DNA of 64,000 bases from an uncultured Eubacteriales bacterium (GTDB lineage: Bacteria; Bacillota; Clostridia; Oscillospirales; Acutalibacteraceae): positions 47,154-111,153 of the forward strand of contig CASFEZ010000002.1 of assembly GCA_949293815.1 (NCBI GenBank), written 5' to 3'. Below, piece by piece: positions 17,501-25,658 of this stretch. The position numbers and the translations under genes were made by a program. The notes below the pieces were generated by a model. It saw nothing but the letters and a program-made list of their open reading frames with translations. It had not been told where the DNA came from and searched no databases. How positions within the stretch are numbered: the first letter of the stretch is position 1; each line of letters starts with the position of its first letter.

Positions 17501-19553
17501 TATTTCCTATACCACCAACGCCCAGTATTCCACCACTATTGTTGGGCAGACGGTTACCGGTTCGCTGAACGACATTTATAAATCGGATGCGCCGATTGCC
17601 ATCAATTTGGAGGATATGATTGACCTTTCCTCCATGGGCGTGGACATTTCCAGCTTTGACGCTTTCTTTGATATGCTCACCGGTCTTATCGGCGTAGAAC
17701 TGCCCGCGATCGATTATGCAACGCTGGCAACGCTGGGCGAGCTCACCTGGAAAGACACCGTAAGAAACGAAAAAACTTATAACTATGGCGAAGACGGTAA
17801 GGCGGCTTATATTGAAGCCAACCGTGCCGATGTACTGGTCTTTGTGCTGGATTATGTCATTAACGCCGTTGCAGAGGATGATCAGCTGATTAACAAGCTG
17901 GCGGCTGCTTTCGGCGCTGCAACGCCGGTTGAGCTGCCTGCCGCAGTGGAGCAGATTATTCAAAATGTCACCGCAGATGGCGACAGCGCCATTGCCGCAG
18001 TTTGCGAAGCCGTGCTTCCTATGGAGCATTCCGCTCCGCAGGCGGATATCGACTGGCAGTCCGAAGTCTCCTCGTCTGTGACCTATTCGGATAAATGGAC
18101 AAAGGAAAAGGCGGAGTATGTCGCCGAAAACCTGCCGAGCTTTGTGGACAATGTCCTGAAGCTGGTCGGCGTAAAAATCAATGGCGTGAAAGCGGAGGAT
18201 TTGCCCATGCTCGTCGAGCTTGGTCTGGATTCCCTGTATACGCCCGATATGGTCAATTCTCTGGCTTCTACGCTTGCGAATGCCTTTGCATCGGTGAACC
18301 TTGGCGCGTTCGGCGATATGCTGAAAGAGCAGATTGGTCTGGATTTCCATTATTGGGATAGCTATACCGCCGACTTTGCGGCCGGTGATCAGGCAGCATT
18401 CCTTGCCGCGATGGTGGATGTGCTCAAACCATTCGAGAATATTTTGGCTGCGCTGCTCTGCGATGAAGATTTGACCCTTTCCGTAACCGATGATACCGGT
18501 GCGGTTCAGATTATCCATGTGCTTGGTTTCGACGGCTATACCAACGGCGTGATTCCGCTGCTCGAAGCGCTTGGCGCCGAAGGCGTTCTGACCCCCGAAG
18601 CATTCCATGCGGACAGAGAACATATCCTTGAGAACATTCTCATCCCCCTGTTCTCCGTTCTGGATAAGGTTGCCGCCGATCCTTACAGCGCGGTTACCGA
18701 CCTGATTCCCAATGTATTGTACTTTATCGCTTCCGGCGGGCTGTCGGTATCGGTCAACAACATTGCCCATGCCGCGTTTATCGCGCTGGATACGATTGCC
18801 CCGATTTATGATGTGGATTTGAATGGTCTTTTGGGCTTCGATATCCGCTTTACCGACAGCGATCCCATCGCGCTGCTCAGCGGTCTGATTGGTTCGGCTA
18901 TCTATGATGCGACCGGTGTGGATTTGGACTTTGACTTTACCTCCGGCAGCATGCTTGATTCGCTGGCGTTCGGCGAGCTGGTTTCCTTTACCTCCGCCAA
19001 CGGCAAAACCGCGTATCGTGTCGATACCTCTTCGGCAGCTATGGCCGATGTGCTGACTGCGGTTCTGCGCTTCGCGGTTCGTGAAATCGTGTTCTCCGGC
19101 AACGCTGCCAAACTGGCAGACCTTGCCAAAGAGCAGTTTGAATTGAGCGAGGAAACCTACGCTTTCCTGTACTCGATTTTGGATGTGTTCGACAGTCTGC
19201 TCAGCGATATGGGCACCGACGCCATTTTGGGTCTGGTGTTCTGGGTGTTCTATGGCGCGGACAACGCAGCGGACGCGGCGGTGGACTATTACGAATATAT
19301 GTATTGCGATTGGGCTGAACTGATTGACCTGATGGCAAGCTCCGAGATTTCCTATATCCAGAAGGCGGGTATGCTGATGCGCAATGTTTACGCCAACAGC
19401 TTCATGCCTTTCTTTGACCAGCTGGCAGACGAAAAAGACCTGCCGATTGATTCCAAGGATATTCTCGGGTTCATCGACATCTTCCATGAGTTCATTGAAT
19501 TGTTTAAAGAAATCATTGCGAAGATTCAAAGCTTCTTCGCATCGTTGGCTTAA
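14580..19553 (+). CDS. Very large secreted protein with duplicated module, function unknown
   Basis: 1657 residues. The ATG at 14580 is favoured over the adjacent TTG at 14577 because AAAGGAG (14563-14569) is better spaced. Residues 1-31 are a signal peptide ending AFA-A. The mature protein is acidic and mostly helical, with almost no cysteine and no LPxTG, SLH or transmembrane anchor. Residues ~30-660 are helix-rich with no repeat I can align. Residues ~663-1174 and ~1175-1657 are two copies of one module. Both show EKAE-x-V, a segment ending L-YT-(D)-x-(I/V)-N, a Trp-led block (W821, W1259), GYxNxVxP(I/L)LEALG, a P-N-(I/V) helix, and an A-D-V-L-x-x-V-L segment. I recognise no catalytic motif; a surface or matrix role is only a guess. 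Confidence 0.85.
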   Translation: MKKTKKCLSVLLSIALILTSVSAGLTAFAASGVSEDQWSALMSALRNETVASVGYTGTDGNYVLSDPDGSVLTAMDAFFAVFSGLADTNGDNGASSSVRTIDQVRNQIKTELNTRMNPTEFVRYNVDAVINIFTANAPEVDKTDSRDNQLTEVTTTVAVRTADTVLLQYENLEALPDEISTTTVYTFRHVNQHHTTSESSGCGGSTTVNWYFLGLATPERSAGGVITKTQLLGYAQELAAYEDLYNADFAALVDLGLDEIAAVRADLVSIYNTVLSSFSTVVYRHFYSDYDVPALVEALDSAAMVYSYIPITEEIVSLCQTDTSDFTFEELEALYEEIRTRVDAYNATPAEVRDYIESHDIYNPADTADVIDAIRYQVELVRIAEYKELVDADLALYADYDEDAVLAGEISYEQLDLAAGAIRGRYEAMSQFKAETVAEVCGADYMDNLKAVSDELARLVRVSDYDSRFAERYAYFIGTVFVDTNLDDSSSELLSAVANYDYWYTELQAFIAEIRESVGDATADRIMESLDAEMTDYMDSKYNVLNARLETEVYTAAALYDDICTLYGEVVSIASLDTYNKLDSALGQIEHDIYEFLEVTENYELDSELVSTYQRLSEIVLDDYYAFKETGGFDRYQQSFMEEIIRYADNSELARDQDYVVTDEKAETVIDLLDVFFTSDEFAAMTGADVTGTITGVLDNLYTDEFINTVVQYLYPIVANEFVKVWATLPANISLTGVDTGNSLMPSADVDCDLHLMTVEEAMNTLGLYLFPTTLGAAIADSYPDVAEVLMQATTAATVDSNPWEDPAIVDPETGALNLQWGVTDRESFLQAATAALSGLEPLLLALLANKPMELRGGIGTGSGTVSGKALGILDVSGPLTVDPIELVLSATANEGYNNAVAPILEALGVTAPNGNDFASTRDVLEKGLLVPIEALLANLGNAPVDTILRILPNIAYAVSAGLVTPLLGMLKTDISYTTNAQYSTTIVGQTVTGSLNDIYKSDAPIAINLEDMIDLSSMGVDISSFDAFFDMLTGLIGVELPAIDYATLATLGELTWKDTVRNEKTYNYGEDGKAAYIEANRADVLVFVLDYVINAVAEDDQLINKLAAAFGAATPVELPAAVEQIIQNVTADGDSAIAAVCEAVLPMEHSAPQADIDWQSEVSSSVTYSDKWTKEKAEYVAENLPSFVDNVLKLVGVKINGVKAEDLPMLVELGLDSLYTPDMVNSLASTLANAFASVNLGAFGDMLKEQIGLDFHYWDSYTADFAAGDQAAFLAAMVDVLKPFENILAALLCDEDLTLSVTDDTGAVQIIHVLGFDGYTNGVIPLLEALGAEGVLTPEAFHADREHILENILIPLFSVLDKVAADPYSAVTDLIPNVLYFIASGGLSVSVNNIAHAAFIALDTIAPIYDVDLNGLLGFDIRFTDSDPIALLSGLIGSAIYDATGVDLDFDFTSGSMLDSLAFGELVSFTSANGKTAYRVDTSSAAMADVLTAVLRFAVREIVFSGNAAKLADLAKEQFELSEETYAFLYSILDVFDSLLSDMGTDAILGLVFWVFYGADNAADAAVDYYEYMYCDWAELIDLMASSEISYIQKAGMLMRNVYANSFMPFFDQLADEKDLPIDSKDILGFIDIFHEFIELFKEIIAKIQSFFASLA

Positions 19554-19567
19554 CGCTTCAGACCGAC

Positions 19568-19592
19568 GGCATCCCTTTTTTCACGGGATGCC
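19568..19592 (+). terminator. Hairpin after the large secreted protein gene
   Basis: GGCATCCC/GGGATGCC with a TTTTTTCAC loop. A second hairpin (AATCGCCCCTT / AAGGGGCGATT, 19618-19657) follows. Neither has a proper T-run, so termination strength is uncertain. Confidence 0.5.
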
Positions 19593-19692
19593 GGACGGTT
19601 GACGGAAACCTGTAACAATCGCCCCTTTCCGCGCAAAGGTGCGGGAAGGGGCGATTGGTGTATGATACTACATGGCACGAGAGGAGAATTTG

Positions 19693-20481
19693 ATGTTTGA
19701 AGGCAGTCAATATGTGTATTACGGAATGTATCTGGTCGGCTTTGCCATTATGATGGTGTTGAACCTGCGCGACCATGACCGGTACAAGCTCACCAAAAAA
19801 GAGGCCGTATGGATTACGCTGATTACTTATGTTGCCGGTGTATTGGGCGCGATGCTCATGGGTAAGCTCTATACCGTTGTCAGCCAGGCGCGGGGCGATA
19901 CCGGCACAAGCAATGTTGCCATTTTCGGCGCCGTAGTTTTTACGCCCATTATGCTTTGCGTGCTGTTCCGCTTAATGAAAAAGGACTGGCGCAATATTCT
20001 GGACATGCTGACCCCCGGTATTTTTATCATTCTTGCCTGCGCCAAGTTCGGCTGTATTTTTGAGGGCTGCTGCTATGGCGTGGTATGCGATTTCGGTCTT
20101 TATAACCCCCGTGCCAATGCAACGGTATTTCCGGTGCAGATTTTTGAAGTCATTACCATGATTCCGGTGATTATCGCCGGGCAGGTCTTTGTTCGCAAAT
20201 ATAAAAGATATGTCAAGGGTATGGCATATCCGGTAACCGCCGGGCTTTACAGCATCGTGCGGTTCTGCTGGGAGTTCGCCCGGTATTATTCCGACAATAT
20301 GCGCCATGTTTTCCTCGGGCTGACCTTCTGGCAGATTTTCTGTGTCATTGTGCTGATCAGCTCGGTGATTATGTTCGCCATCTTAAATTCGCAAAAGCTG
20401 CGCGACCGTGAAATTGCGGCAGCCAGAGCGGCCGAAGCCGCCAGACGCGAACGAAAAGCCCAGCACCGTAAAAAGAAATAA
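19693..20481 (+). CDS. Lgt-like prolipoprotein diacylglyceryl transferase homologue
   Basis: 262 residues from the ATG at 19693, preceded by GAGGAG. About seven membrane helices and a very basic, Ala/Arg-rich C-terminal tail. Lgt-family landmarks are ACAKFGCIFEGCCYG, FPVQIFE (compare HPTQLYE) and RFCWEFAR. The family transfers diacylglycerol from phosphatidylglycerol to the lipobox cysteine. The usual GR at the start of the first landmark is replaced by AK, so activity as the housekeeping Lgt is doubtful and it may be a paralogue with another lipid or acceptor. The preceding large secreted protein has no lipobox. Confidence 0.75.
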   Translation: MFEGSQYVYYGMYLVGFAIMMVLNLRDHDRYKLTKKEAVWITLITYVAGVLGAMLMGKLYTVVSQARGDTGTSNVAIFGAVVFTPIMLCVLFRLMKKDWRNILDMLTPGIFIILACAKFGCIFEGCCYGVVCDFGLYNPRANATVFPVQIFEVITMIPVIIAGQVFVRKYKRYVKGMAYPVTAGLYSIVRFCWEFARYYSDNMRHVFLGLTFWQIFCVIVLISSVIMFAILNSQKLRDREIAAARAAEAARRERKAQHRKKK

Positions 20482-20496
20482 TAAGTTTTGTCAAAC

Positions 20497-20544
20497 AAAA
20501 CCGGACGGCAGGGAAGCGATTACCGCTTTTGCTGTCCGGTTTTA
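20497..20544 (+). terminator. Terminator after the Lgt-like gene
   Basis: AAAACCGGACGGCA pairs with TGCTGTCCGGTTTT, flanked by A and T tails, so it may serve the convergent ABC operon as well. Confidence 0.82.
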
Positions 20545-20562
20545 CTGTTGTCCGCCATTCGC

Positions 20563-21231
20563 TCAGGCGTATTTCTCATTCCTTTTCGCCCGCCATTCGC
20601 CCAGGAGCGTCAGCGCCAGTGCGCCGAGGAAGAAGAAGGCGGTACACAGGCGCAGATCTGCCTCGGAGAGGGACATGGTGTCGTAATACAGCGGGAAAAA
20701 CTGTACATTCAAATCGCCGCAAAGCACTGCGGCAATGGTATACAGCAGCACCACCATCAGCGTTAAGGTCAGTGAGCGGCTGGCGTTTAACAAAAAGGTG
20801 GCAATGCCAAAATAAAAGCAGCACACCCCCACAAGGTGCAGCCAGTTCGCCGATTGGTTCGGGACAAACAGTGAGATGCCGCCAAAGAGCAGCGCGCTGT
20901 TGCTGAGCATGACCAAAAAGGGCAGCAGCGCATCCGGAAGGCGGCTTCTGGTTTTGCAGACAAACAGCACCTCGCTGCCAGTCCCGAGCAAATATTCTTT
21001 CATAATCATAATGCTGTGCCATATGCAGCACACCGGCAGAAAAATACGCAGATAGCTGAGCACCTCCCGCATATCCTCTGCGGGGTTCGTGCTTTTGTAC
21101 AGGCAGAGCGCGGTCAGAACAGGCAGCAGGAGATTGACCGCAAGAAAGGGAATCGCAGCGTGTTTGCCCAGCGCGCGCAAATGCAGCCCGTACCGGCGCA
21201 GCAAAGCCGCTATATCTGTTTTTGTATACAC
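20563..21231 (-). CDS. ABC-2 type membrane subunit
   Basis: 222 residues with six predicted hydrophobic segments and a short basic C-terminus. No specific family motif, but the gene overlaps the ATPase gene by 22 bases and is the last of a three-gene unit, so it is assigned as a second permease-like subunit of the same transporter. Confidence 0.65.
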   Translation of the reverse strand: MYTKTDIAALLRRYGLHLRALGKHAAIPFLAVNLLLPVLTALCLYKSTNPAEDMREVLSYLRIFLPVCCIWHSIMIMKEYLLGTGSEVLFVCKTRSRLPDALLPFLVMLSNSALLFGGISLFVPNQSANWLHLVGVCCFYFGIATFLLNASRSLTLTLMVVLLYTIAAVLCGDLNVQFFPLYYDTMSLSEADLRLCTAFFFLGALALTLLGEWRAKRNEKYA

Positions 21232-22049
21232 AGGTATCCATCCTCCGTTGTCGGTTCACAGGGCGACCCGCCCCGGTTTTCCGGCGCAAGGTACCGCAGG
21301 GTCACTTCGCCGTCTTTCTCTTCTGTTTTTACAATAAAAACATCGCTGCCGGTCATGTCCGCCTGCTTCGCAAGAAAAACCTTGCCCCGTGCCTGCTCGG
21401 TCATATCGCGTACCGTGCCGTGAAAGAGCAGCTTGCCTTCTCCCAACATCAGAACTTCATCGCAGACCGCCTGAATATCCGCCACAATATGGGTCGATAG
21501 TATCACCGTGCGGTCTTTTTTGATGTTTGTGATGATATTTTGGAACCGTACCCGCTCCTCCGGGTCCAAACCGGCGGTCGGTTCGTCAAAAATCAGCAGC
21601 TGCGGTTCGTTTAATAGCGTTTGTGCAATGCCCAGCCGCCGCACCATGCCGCCGGAAAGCTCGCCCACTTTGGAGTCGGCGCGGTCAGAAAGGTGAACAA
21701 GTGCCAGGCAGGCGGCAATCCGTTCGTCTGTGTCCTGTTTGGGAACGCCCTTTTCGTTGGCCAGCAGCGCCAGCGCCTCGCGCACCCGCAGCTCTTTATA
21801 AAGCCCGAACTGCTGCGGCAGATAACCGACCTGATTCAAAAAACTGCGGTCGCGCGCTACCGATTTGCCGTTCCAGAGCACCTCGCCGTCTTTGACGCGG
21901 TACAGCTGCAAAATGCAGCGCAGCAGCGTGGTTTTGCCCGCGCCGTTCGCCCCCACAAGCCCGTATACTTTTTTATCAAAAGCAAAGGAAACCTGCGAAA
22001 GCGCCGTGCGCTTGCCAAAGGTTTTGGTGATATTTTGAATGCTGAGCAT
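21210..22049 (-). CDS. ABC transporter ATPase
   Basis: 279 residues. The Walker A is GANGAGKTT, the signature LSGGMVRR, the Walker B LLIFDEP, and the switch is in STHIVADI. The signature with GMVRR is typical of ATPases of ABC-2 systems of the antibiotic-resistance or M1-permease type. GGGAGGGA precedes the ATG, two bases after the stop of the large permease gene. Confidence 0.92.
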   Translation of the reverse strand: MLSIQNITKTFGKRTALSQVSFAFDKKVYGLVGANGAGKTTLLRCILQLYRVKDGEVLWNGKSVARDRSFLNQVGYLPQQFGLYKELRVREALALLANEKGVPKQDTDERIAACLALVHLSDRADSKVGELSGGMVRRLGIAQTLLNEPQLLIFDEPTAGLDPEERVRFQNIITNIKKDRTVILSTHIVADIQAVCDEVLMLGEGKLLFHGTVRDMTEQARGKVFLAKQADMTGSDVFIVKTEEKDGEVTLRYLAPENRGGSPCEPTTEDGYLCIQKQI

Positions 22050-22051
22050 AT

Positions 22052-23962
22052 TTATCCCTCCCGCATGAAATCCGCAAAGAATGCTTGTATGGTTCGTGTG
22101 TCTTCCCGGTTGTAAAGGAAGGTTTCGCAGGCGGCAAGCGCCGCCGACTCGCCTTTTTCCTGTATGGCAATTTTCAGCAGATAAGCCGCATTGCTGTCAT
22201 CTTCCGCGAATGACGCCATGCTCTCAAAGGTGTTTGGGCTGGTGCGGTAGATGTAACAACTTTCATACAGAGATACTTTATACGGCAAAATTTTGCTCTT
22301 CTGGTAATCATTTTCGACATCGTTTAAATCTGATGTCAATAGATGATCTCCTAAATTCAATATCGACTGTGGCTGTATTCCTCGCAGAAGATGTCCGGGT
22401 GTCAATAAAATGCGTTCGCAAGTATCGCGATCCAGACCGAGTGATATCATGGTTTTTACCGCGTTTTCCGCTCGTTCCGGCGATTGAACAAACGCAGACA
22501 GATAAGGATAAACCAGTTCAATGCCATCGATGCTGCGGACCGCAAGTTTTCCGCCCAGGAACGAAGCTGCTGAGGCCATTCCCTCATATACGCCCGGTGC
22601 CGTTTCGGAAAGATTGGAATAGACCTCACAGCTGCTGGAAAGATGAACCGTAAAGGCTATCTGTTCGGTCTGCACACAGGGCGCAAGTTGCTTTTCTTTT
22701 TCATTGAAGAAAGATTGATAACCTGCCATTGGATAATAGGGGAAATAGCCGGGCAGGAACAGAGAGCGCCGCTTGGTGTAAAAGGTGTTGTTAGCGCCGC
22801 TGTAAGTAATAACGAAGCCATCTGCCGCCGCTGTATTTTCTACTGTCAGGAAATCTCCCTGTCTTAAAAAGGGCATCGGGTGGCCATTTTTATCGGTAAC
22901 TGCCTGCACGGTGTAGTCATGGTGCAGGGTGAAACCATAGACGGTAAGATTGTCTGGCTCCACTGTTAATACCGCTTCCCCCTGCAAATAGCGCTTTGCA
23001 TTGAGATTCAGTATGCATGAAGTGATGTGAAAGGCTTCAATGGGGGTCGTTGGTGCCACTGCAAGCTCCGGAGTCTCCCAATAGTCTAAGTAGATTTTAT
23101 CGGCACTGTTTTGGCAGTCGGCATTGGTGTCGGAGTAGGGTAGGGTGTTGTAGCCGGTCACACCTACAAGCAGAACAGCGCAGATAGCCGCTATGCTGAT
23201 GCTGCGCCGGCGTTGGTGGATGTCGCGCAGACCGATAGCGAATGCCAAAAACAGCAGAGCAAACAGCAGCCAGCAGCCAACGACCAGAATCTGTGTTTCC
23301 GGCAGCATAAAGCCATCCTGCGCAGGGGGTTCTGAGTTTAGATTTTGCGGATAAAACGCAAAGAGAAACGAGAGTGGTACCGGGTATGACAGGCGAAAAG
23401 AAAGTCGTTTTTCCAAAGAGTATTTGATTGGAGAATTGAGAATAACAAACAGGGTAAAGCAGAGATAGGCGGATAGCCGCTTCAGACAAAGGGATGCAGC
23501 CGCACTTAACAGAACGGCGGTCATTGGGCAGAGAAAGAAAAAGAAAAGAATGCTGCCGGTAAGATTCCATAGCCACGCAGGCTGCGTAAGATGCATAAGG
23601 AATGCGCAGACGCCCAAATAGATGCAAAGATATATGACGCTCAGCAGTCCGTTTAATGCCAGCATACAACCGATTTGCCGCCGAAACAGCCGCAGCGCAC
23701 CGCCTTTTGTTCCATTCAGACATTCTGTCAGCCCGGCCGCATCGGTTTTTCCAAAAAATTCATAACTAAGGAAAAGCATGGCTGCTATTTGCAAATAACT
23801 GCAAATACTTACGGTAGTCGGAATGAGTGAAAGATCCCGCAGTCCGGCAGTTATGATATGAAAAATTATAGTTCCCACCGGCAGCAAAAAGAGCAAAACC
23901 GTTATACCAAGCATCCATTTTGAGCGACGGTAAAGTCGAAATAGAATTTTTCCGGTGGACAT
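22052..23962 (-). CDS. ABC-2 permease with M1-peptidase-like extracytoplasmic domain
   Basis: 636 residues, ATG at 23962 with a GGGGG-type ribosome binding site. Residues ~15-265 contain six hydrophobic helices of an ABC-2 permease. Residues ~275-636 are a soluble domain resembling the N-terminal part of M1 aminopeptidases (strand-rich region with LNLNAKRYLQGEAVLTV, later YSNLSE and a block like that just before the catalytic region). The zinc motif HExxH is absent and the protein ends before an M1 catalytic domain would be complete. Together with the next two genes it forms an exporter or sensor-type ABC system. Its substrate is unknown. Confidence 0.78.
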   Translation of the reverse strand: MSTGKILFRLYRRSKWMLGITVLLFLLPVGTIIFHIITAGLRDLSLIPTTVSICSYLQIAAMLFLSYEFFGKTDAAGLTECLNGTKGGALRLFRRQIGCMLALNGLLSVIYLCIYLGVCAFLMHLTQPAWLWNLTGSILFFFFLCPMTAVLLSAAASLCLKRLSAYLCFTLFVILNSPIKYSLEKRLSFRLSYPVPLSFLFAFYPQNLNSEPPAQDGFMLPETQILVVGCWLLFALLFLAFAIGLRDIHQRRRSISIAAICAVLLVGVTGYNTLPYSDTNADCQNSADKIYLDYWETPELAVAPTTPIEAFHITSCILNLNAKRYLQGEAVLTVEPDNLTVYGFTLHHDYTVQAVTDKNGHPMPFLRQGDFLTVENTAAADGFVITYSGANNTFYTKRRSLFLPGYFPYYPMAGYQSFFNEKEKQLAPCVQTEQIAFTVHLSSSCEVYSNLSETAPGVYEGMASAASFLGGKLAVRSIDGIELVYPYLSAFVQSPERAENAVKTMISLGLDRDTCERILLTPGHLLRGIQPQSILNLGDHLLTSDLNDVENDYQKSKILPYKVSLYESCYIYRTSPNTFESMASFAEDDSNAAYLLKIAIQEKGESAALAACETFLYNREDTRTIQAFFADFMREG

Positions 23963-24072
23963 CAGACAACCCCCTTTGTTTCGTTTTTGCTGCCCACAGA
24001 AGACCGGGCAGCGCAATGCGGATGAAAATTAGGTCGATTTAACTGGTTTTCAAATAATTTTCCTGTAAAATT

Positions 24073-24101
24073 AGTATAACATGACATATTGTATTTTGCA
24101 A
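24073..24101 (-). promoter_or_regulatory. Sigma-A promoter of the ABC-2/M1-like operon
   Basis: Minus strand: TTGCAA (24101-24096), a 17-bp spacer, TATACT (24078-24073). Two direct repeats overlap it (see 24083-24115). Confidence 0.75.
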
Positions 24102-24115
24102 TAGAGACATATTGT
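24083..24115 (-). repeat. Direct repeat, probable operator of the ABC-2 operon
   Basis: ACAATATGTC occurs twice on the minus strand, at 24115-24106 just upstream of the -35 and at 24092-24083 within the -10/-35 spacer. The copies are 23 bp apart, about two helical turns. The position suits repressor binding; no regulator gene is adjacent. Confidence 0.55.
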
Positions 24116-24220
24116 ATAATAAATAACATTTGTCTGTCGCGTTGAATTGTTTTATACAGAAAAATAAGGGAGTGTATAAATATTAGAAAAATTGTAAGAA
24201 ATTTGTTTTGTGTAAAATAA

Positions 24221-24257
24221 ACCGGCAGCCCCGGTGCTGTTTTCAGGGGCTGCCGGT
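24221..24257 (-). terminator. Terminator after the DUF4179-type gene
   Basis: A perfect 12-bp stem (ACCGGCAGCCCC / GGGGCTGCCGGT) is followed on the minus strand by TTATTTTA. Confidence 0.85.
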
Positions 24258-24263
24258 TGTTTA

Positions 24264-25658
24264 TTACCGTTCAGAGGTTGTGCCGCCGGGCGCGCTGTTT
24301 GCGTCCTTTTGGTAGATACAAGTGCCGTCCAGTGTGATGGTTTGTATGTCGTTCAGGTCGATGGGGGCGGGAAAGGTATAACTTAAATCGCTGCTATCCG
24401 ATAAAAGTTGACTCAGGCTTTTGTCAACCAAAAGCGGTTTTACGGCAATGGTATCGCCGCCGGTCAGCTGCACTTCGGCGAGCGCTTCCGTTCCCGCGCG
24501 GCTGCCGCCGACATCCAGCCCCAGCGTACTGACGGTGGCTGAGGACGCCAGCGAAGCGGGTACGGTCAGCTCGCGGCTTTCCGCCTGCTCCAGACGGAAA
24601 TTGACTTCCCATTCCCCTTCGGTGACAGTGCCGTCCAAGGTGTATTCCGCCCACAAATCGTACTGCGCCAATTCCTGCGGGGAAACGGGGAAGATATATT
24701 CAATATGCTTTTGATAAACAGAACCGTCACTTGCCGCCTCATCCTCCGCTGTGCGGTATTGCACGCCGGCAGGCTCTATCGTATTGTCCTCGTCCATGGC
24801 ATCCGCGCCCTTTTTTACCAGACAGAGCGAACCGTGGTTGTCAAAGCTGGCGCTCCATCGGGTCTGTATATGCAATTTGCCGTCCAGGTACCCGATATTG
24901 GAAATCACCGCCGGTTCAAAGCCGGGAATGGCAATCTCCGTCTGGTCTGTTTCCAAAAGCGGCGTATCATCGCTTAACACCTGGTCATATCCCACCGCAC
25001 CGCGGTTTTTTACCTTTTGAAGGGTGGTCGCCGCCTCTTTTTCCGTGGCGTATGCGCCGCAGGCAAAGCCGGTGTTGTAATATTCCTGTACTGTTTTTCC
25101 GCTCATGAACCGTAATAGAGAAAGTACGGTCATTTTCCCCGATAAACGCTTGTGTCCCGCCAGCGAAAGGCAATAGACCGCCGTTTGCGTGTCACTGTCG
25201 TATTGCAGCAGCTCGCTGGTGCAGGCAATATGACTGCCCGCGCCTTTCAGCGAATAGGAATCCATCAAATCGGTATCGGCCGCCAGCCGGTTTTTTTTCT
25301 GCGTATCGCACAGCGTTAAAAAGATCATGGCGCGCCGGTCATCGTTGGCGGCGTAGTGAACCGTCAGGGCGATGCCATTTTCGGTCACGGTACGGTTGAC
25401 CGGATACAGCCGCTCGGCCAAAGACGGCGACAGCGCAAACAGCCAATTGTTTGCGGTGGGCGAAACCGCAGCCGCCGCAGGGAATACCGCCAACAGCGAC
25501 AGGACAGCGGCAAGCAGCACGGCAACCCATTTTCTGCCTTTCCGGGGTGCGGCAGACGCTTCTTCTTCCCGGATACGGTTCCAAACGGCTTCCCGCAGCG
25601 CCGGGCTGACGGTTAAATCCCGCAGCGCGTTATCCGCAGCCTGTTTCAATCGGTTCAT
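24264..25658 (-). CDS. DUF4179-type transmembrane anti-sigma factor
   Basis: 464 residues; ATG at 25658 with GGAG 10 bases upstream. Residues 1-42 form a short cytoplasmic N-terminus likely to bind the sigma factor, followed by one hydrophobic segment (WVAVLLAAVLSLLAVFPAAA) and a large outside domain. The outside part starts with SPTANNWLFALSPSLAERLYPVNRT and TENGIALTVHYAANDDRRAMIFLTL, the pattern of DUF4179 proteins. The gene overlaps the end of the ECF sigma factor gene by 29 bases, so the two are translationally coupled as a sigma/anti-sigma pair. It would hold the sigma factor at the membrane until an envelope signal arrives. Confidence 0.82.
   Translation of the reverse strand: MNRLKQAADNALRDLTVSPALREAVWNRIREEEASAAPRKGRKWVAVLLAAVLSLLAVFPAAAAVSPTANNWLFALSPSLAERLYPVNRTVTENGIALTVHYAANDDRRAMIFLTLCDTQKKNRLAADTDLMDSYSLKGAGSHIACTSELLQYDSDTQTAVYCLSLAGHKRLSGKMTVLSLLRFMSGKTVQEYYNTGFACGAYATEKEAATTLQKVKNRGAVGYDQVLSDDTPLLETDQTEIAIPGFEPAVISNIGYLDGKLHIQTRWSASFDNHGSLCLVKKGADAMDEDNTIEPAGVQYRTAEDEAASDGSVYQKHIEYIFPVSPQELAQYDLWAEYTLDGTVTEGEWEVNFRLEQAESRELTVPASLASSATVSTLGLDVGGSRAGTEALAEVQLTGGDTIAVKPLLVDKSLSQLLSDSSDLSYTFPAPIDLNDIQTITLDGTCIYQKDANSAPGGTTSER

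Noticed and set aside
17292-19529. 745-codon minus-strand open frame opposite the large secreted protein
   Set aside because: Shadow of a long, codon-biased gene; the translation is rich in His/Arg/Gln/Asn with no domain and no start signal.
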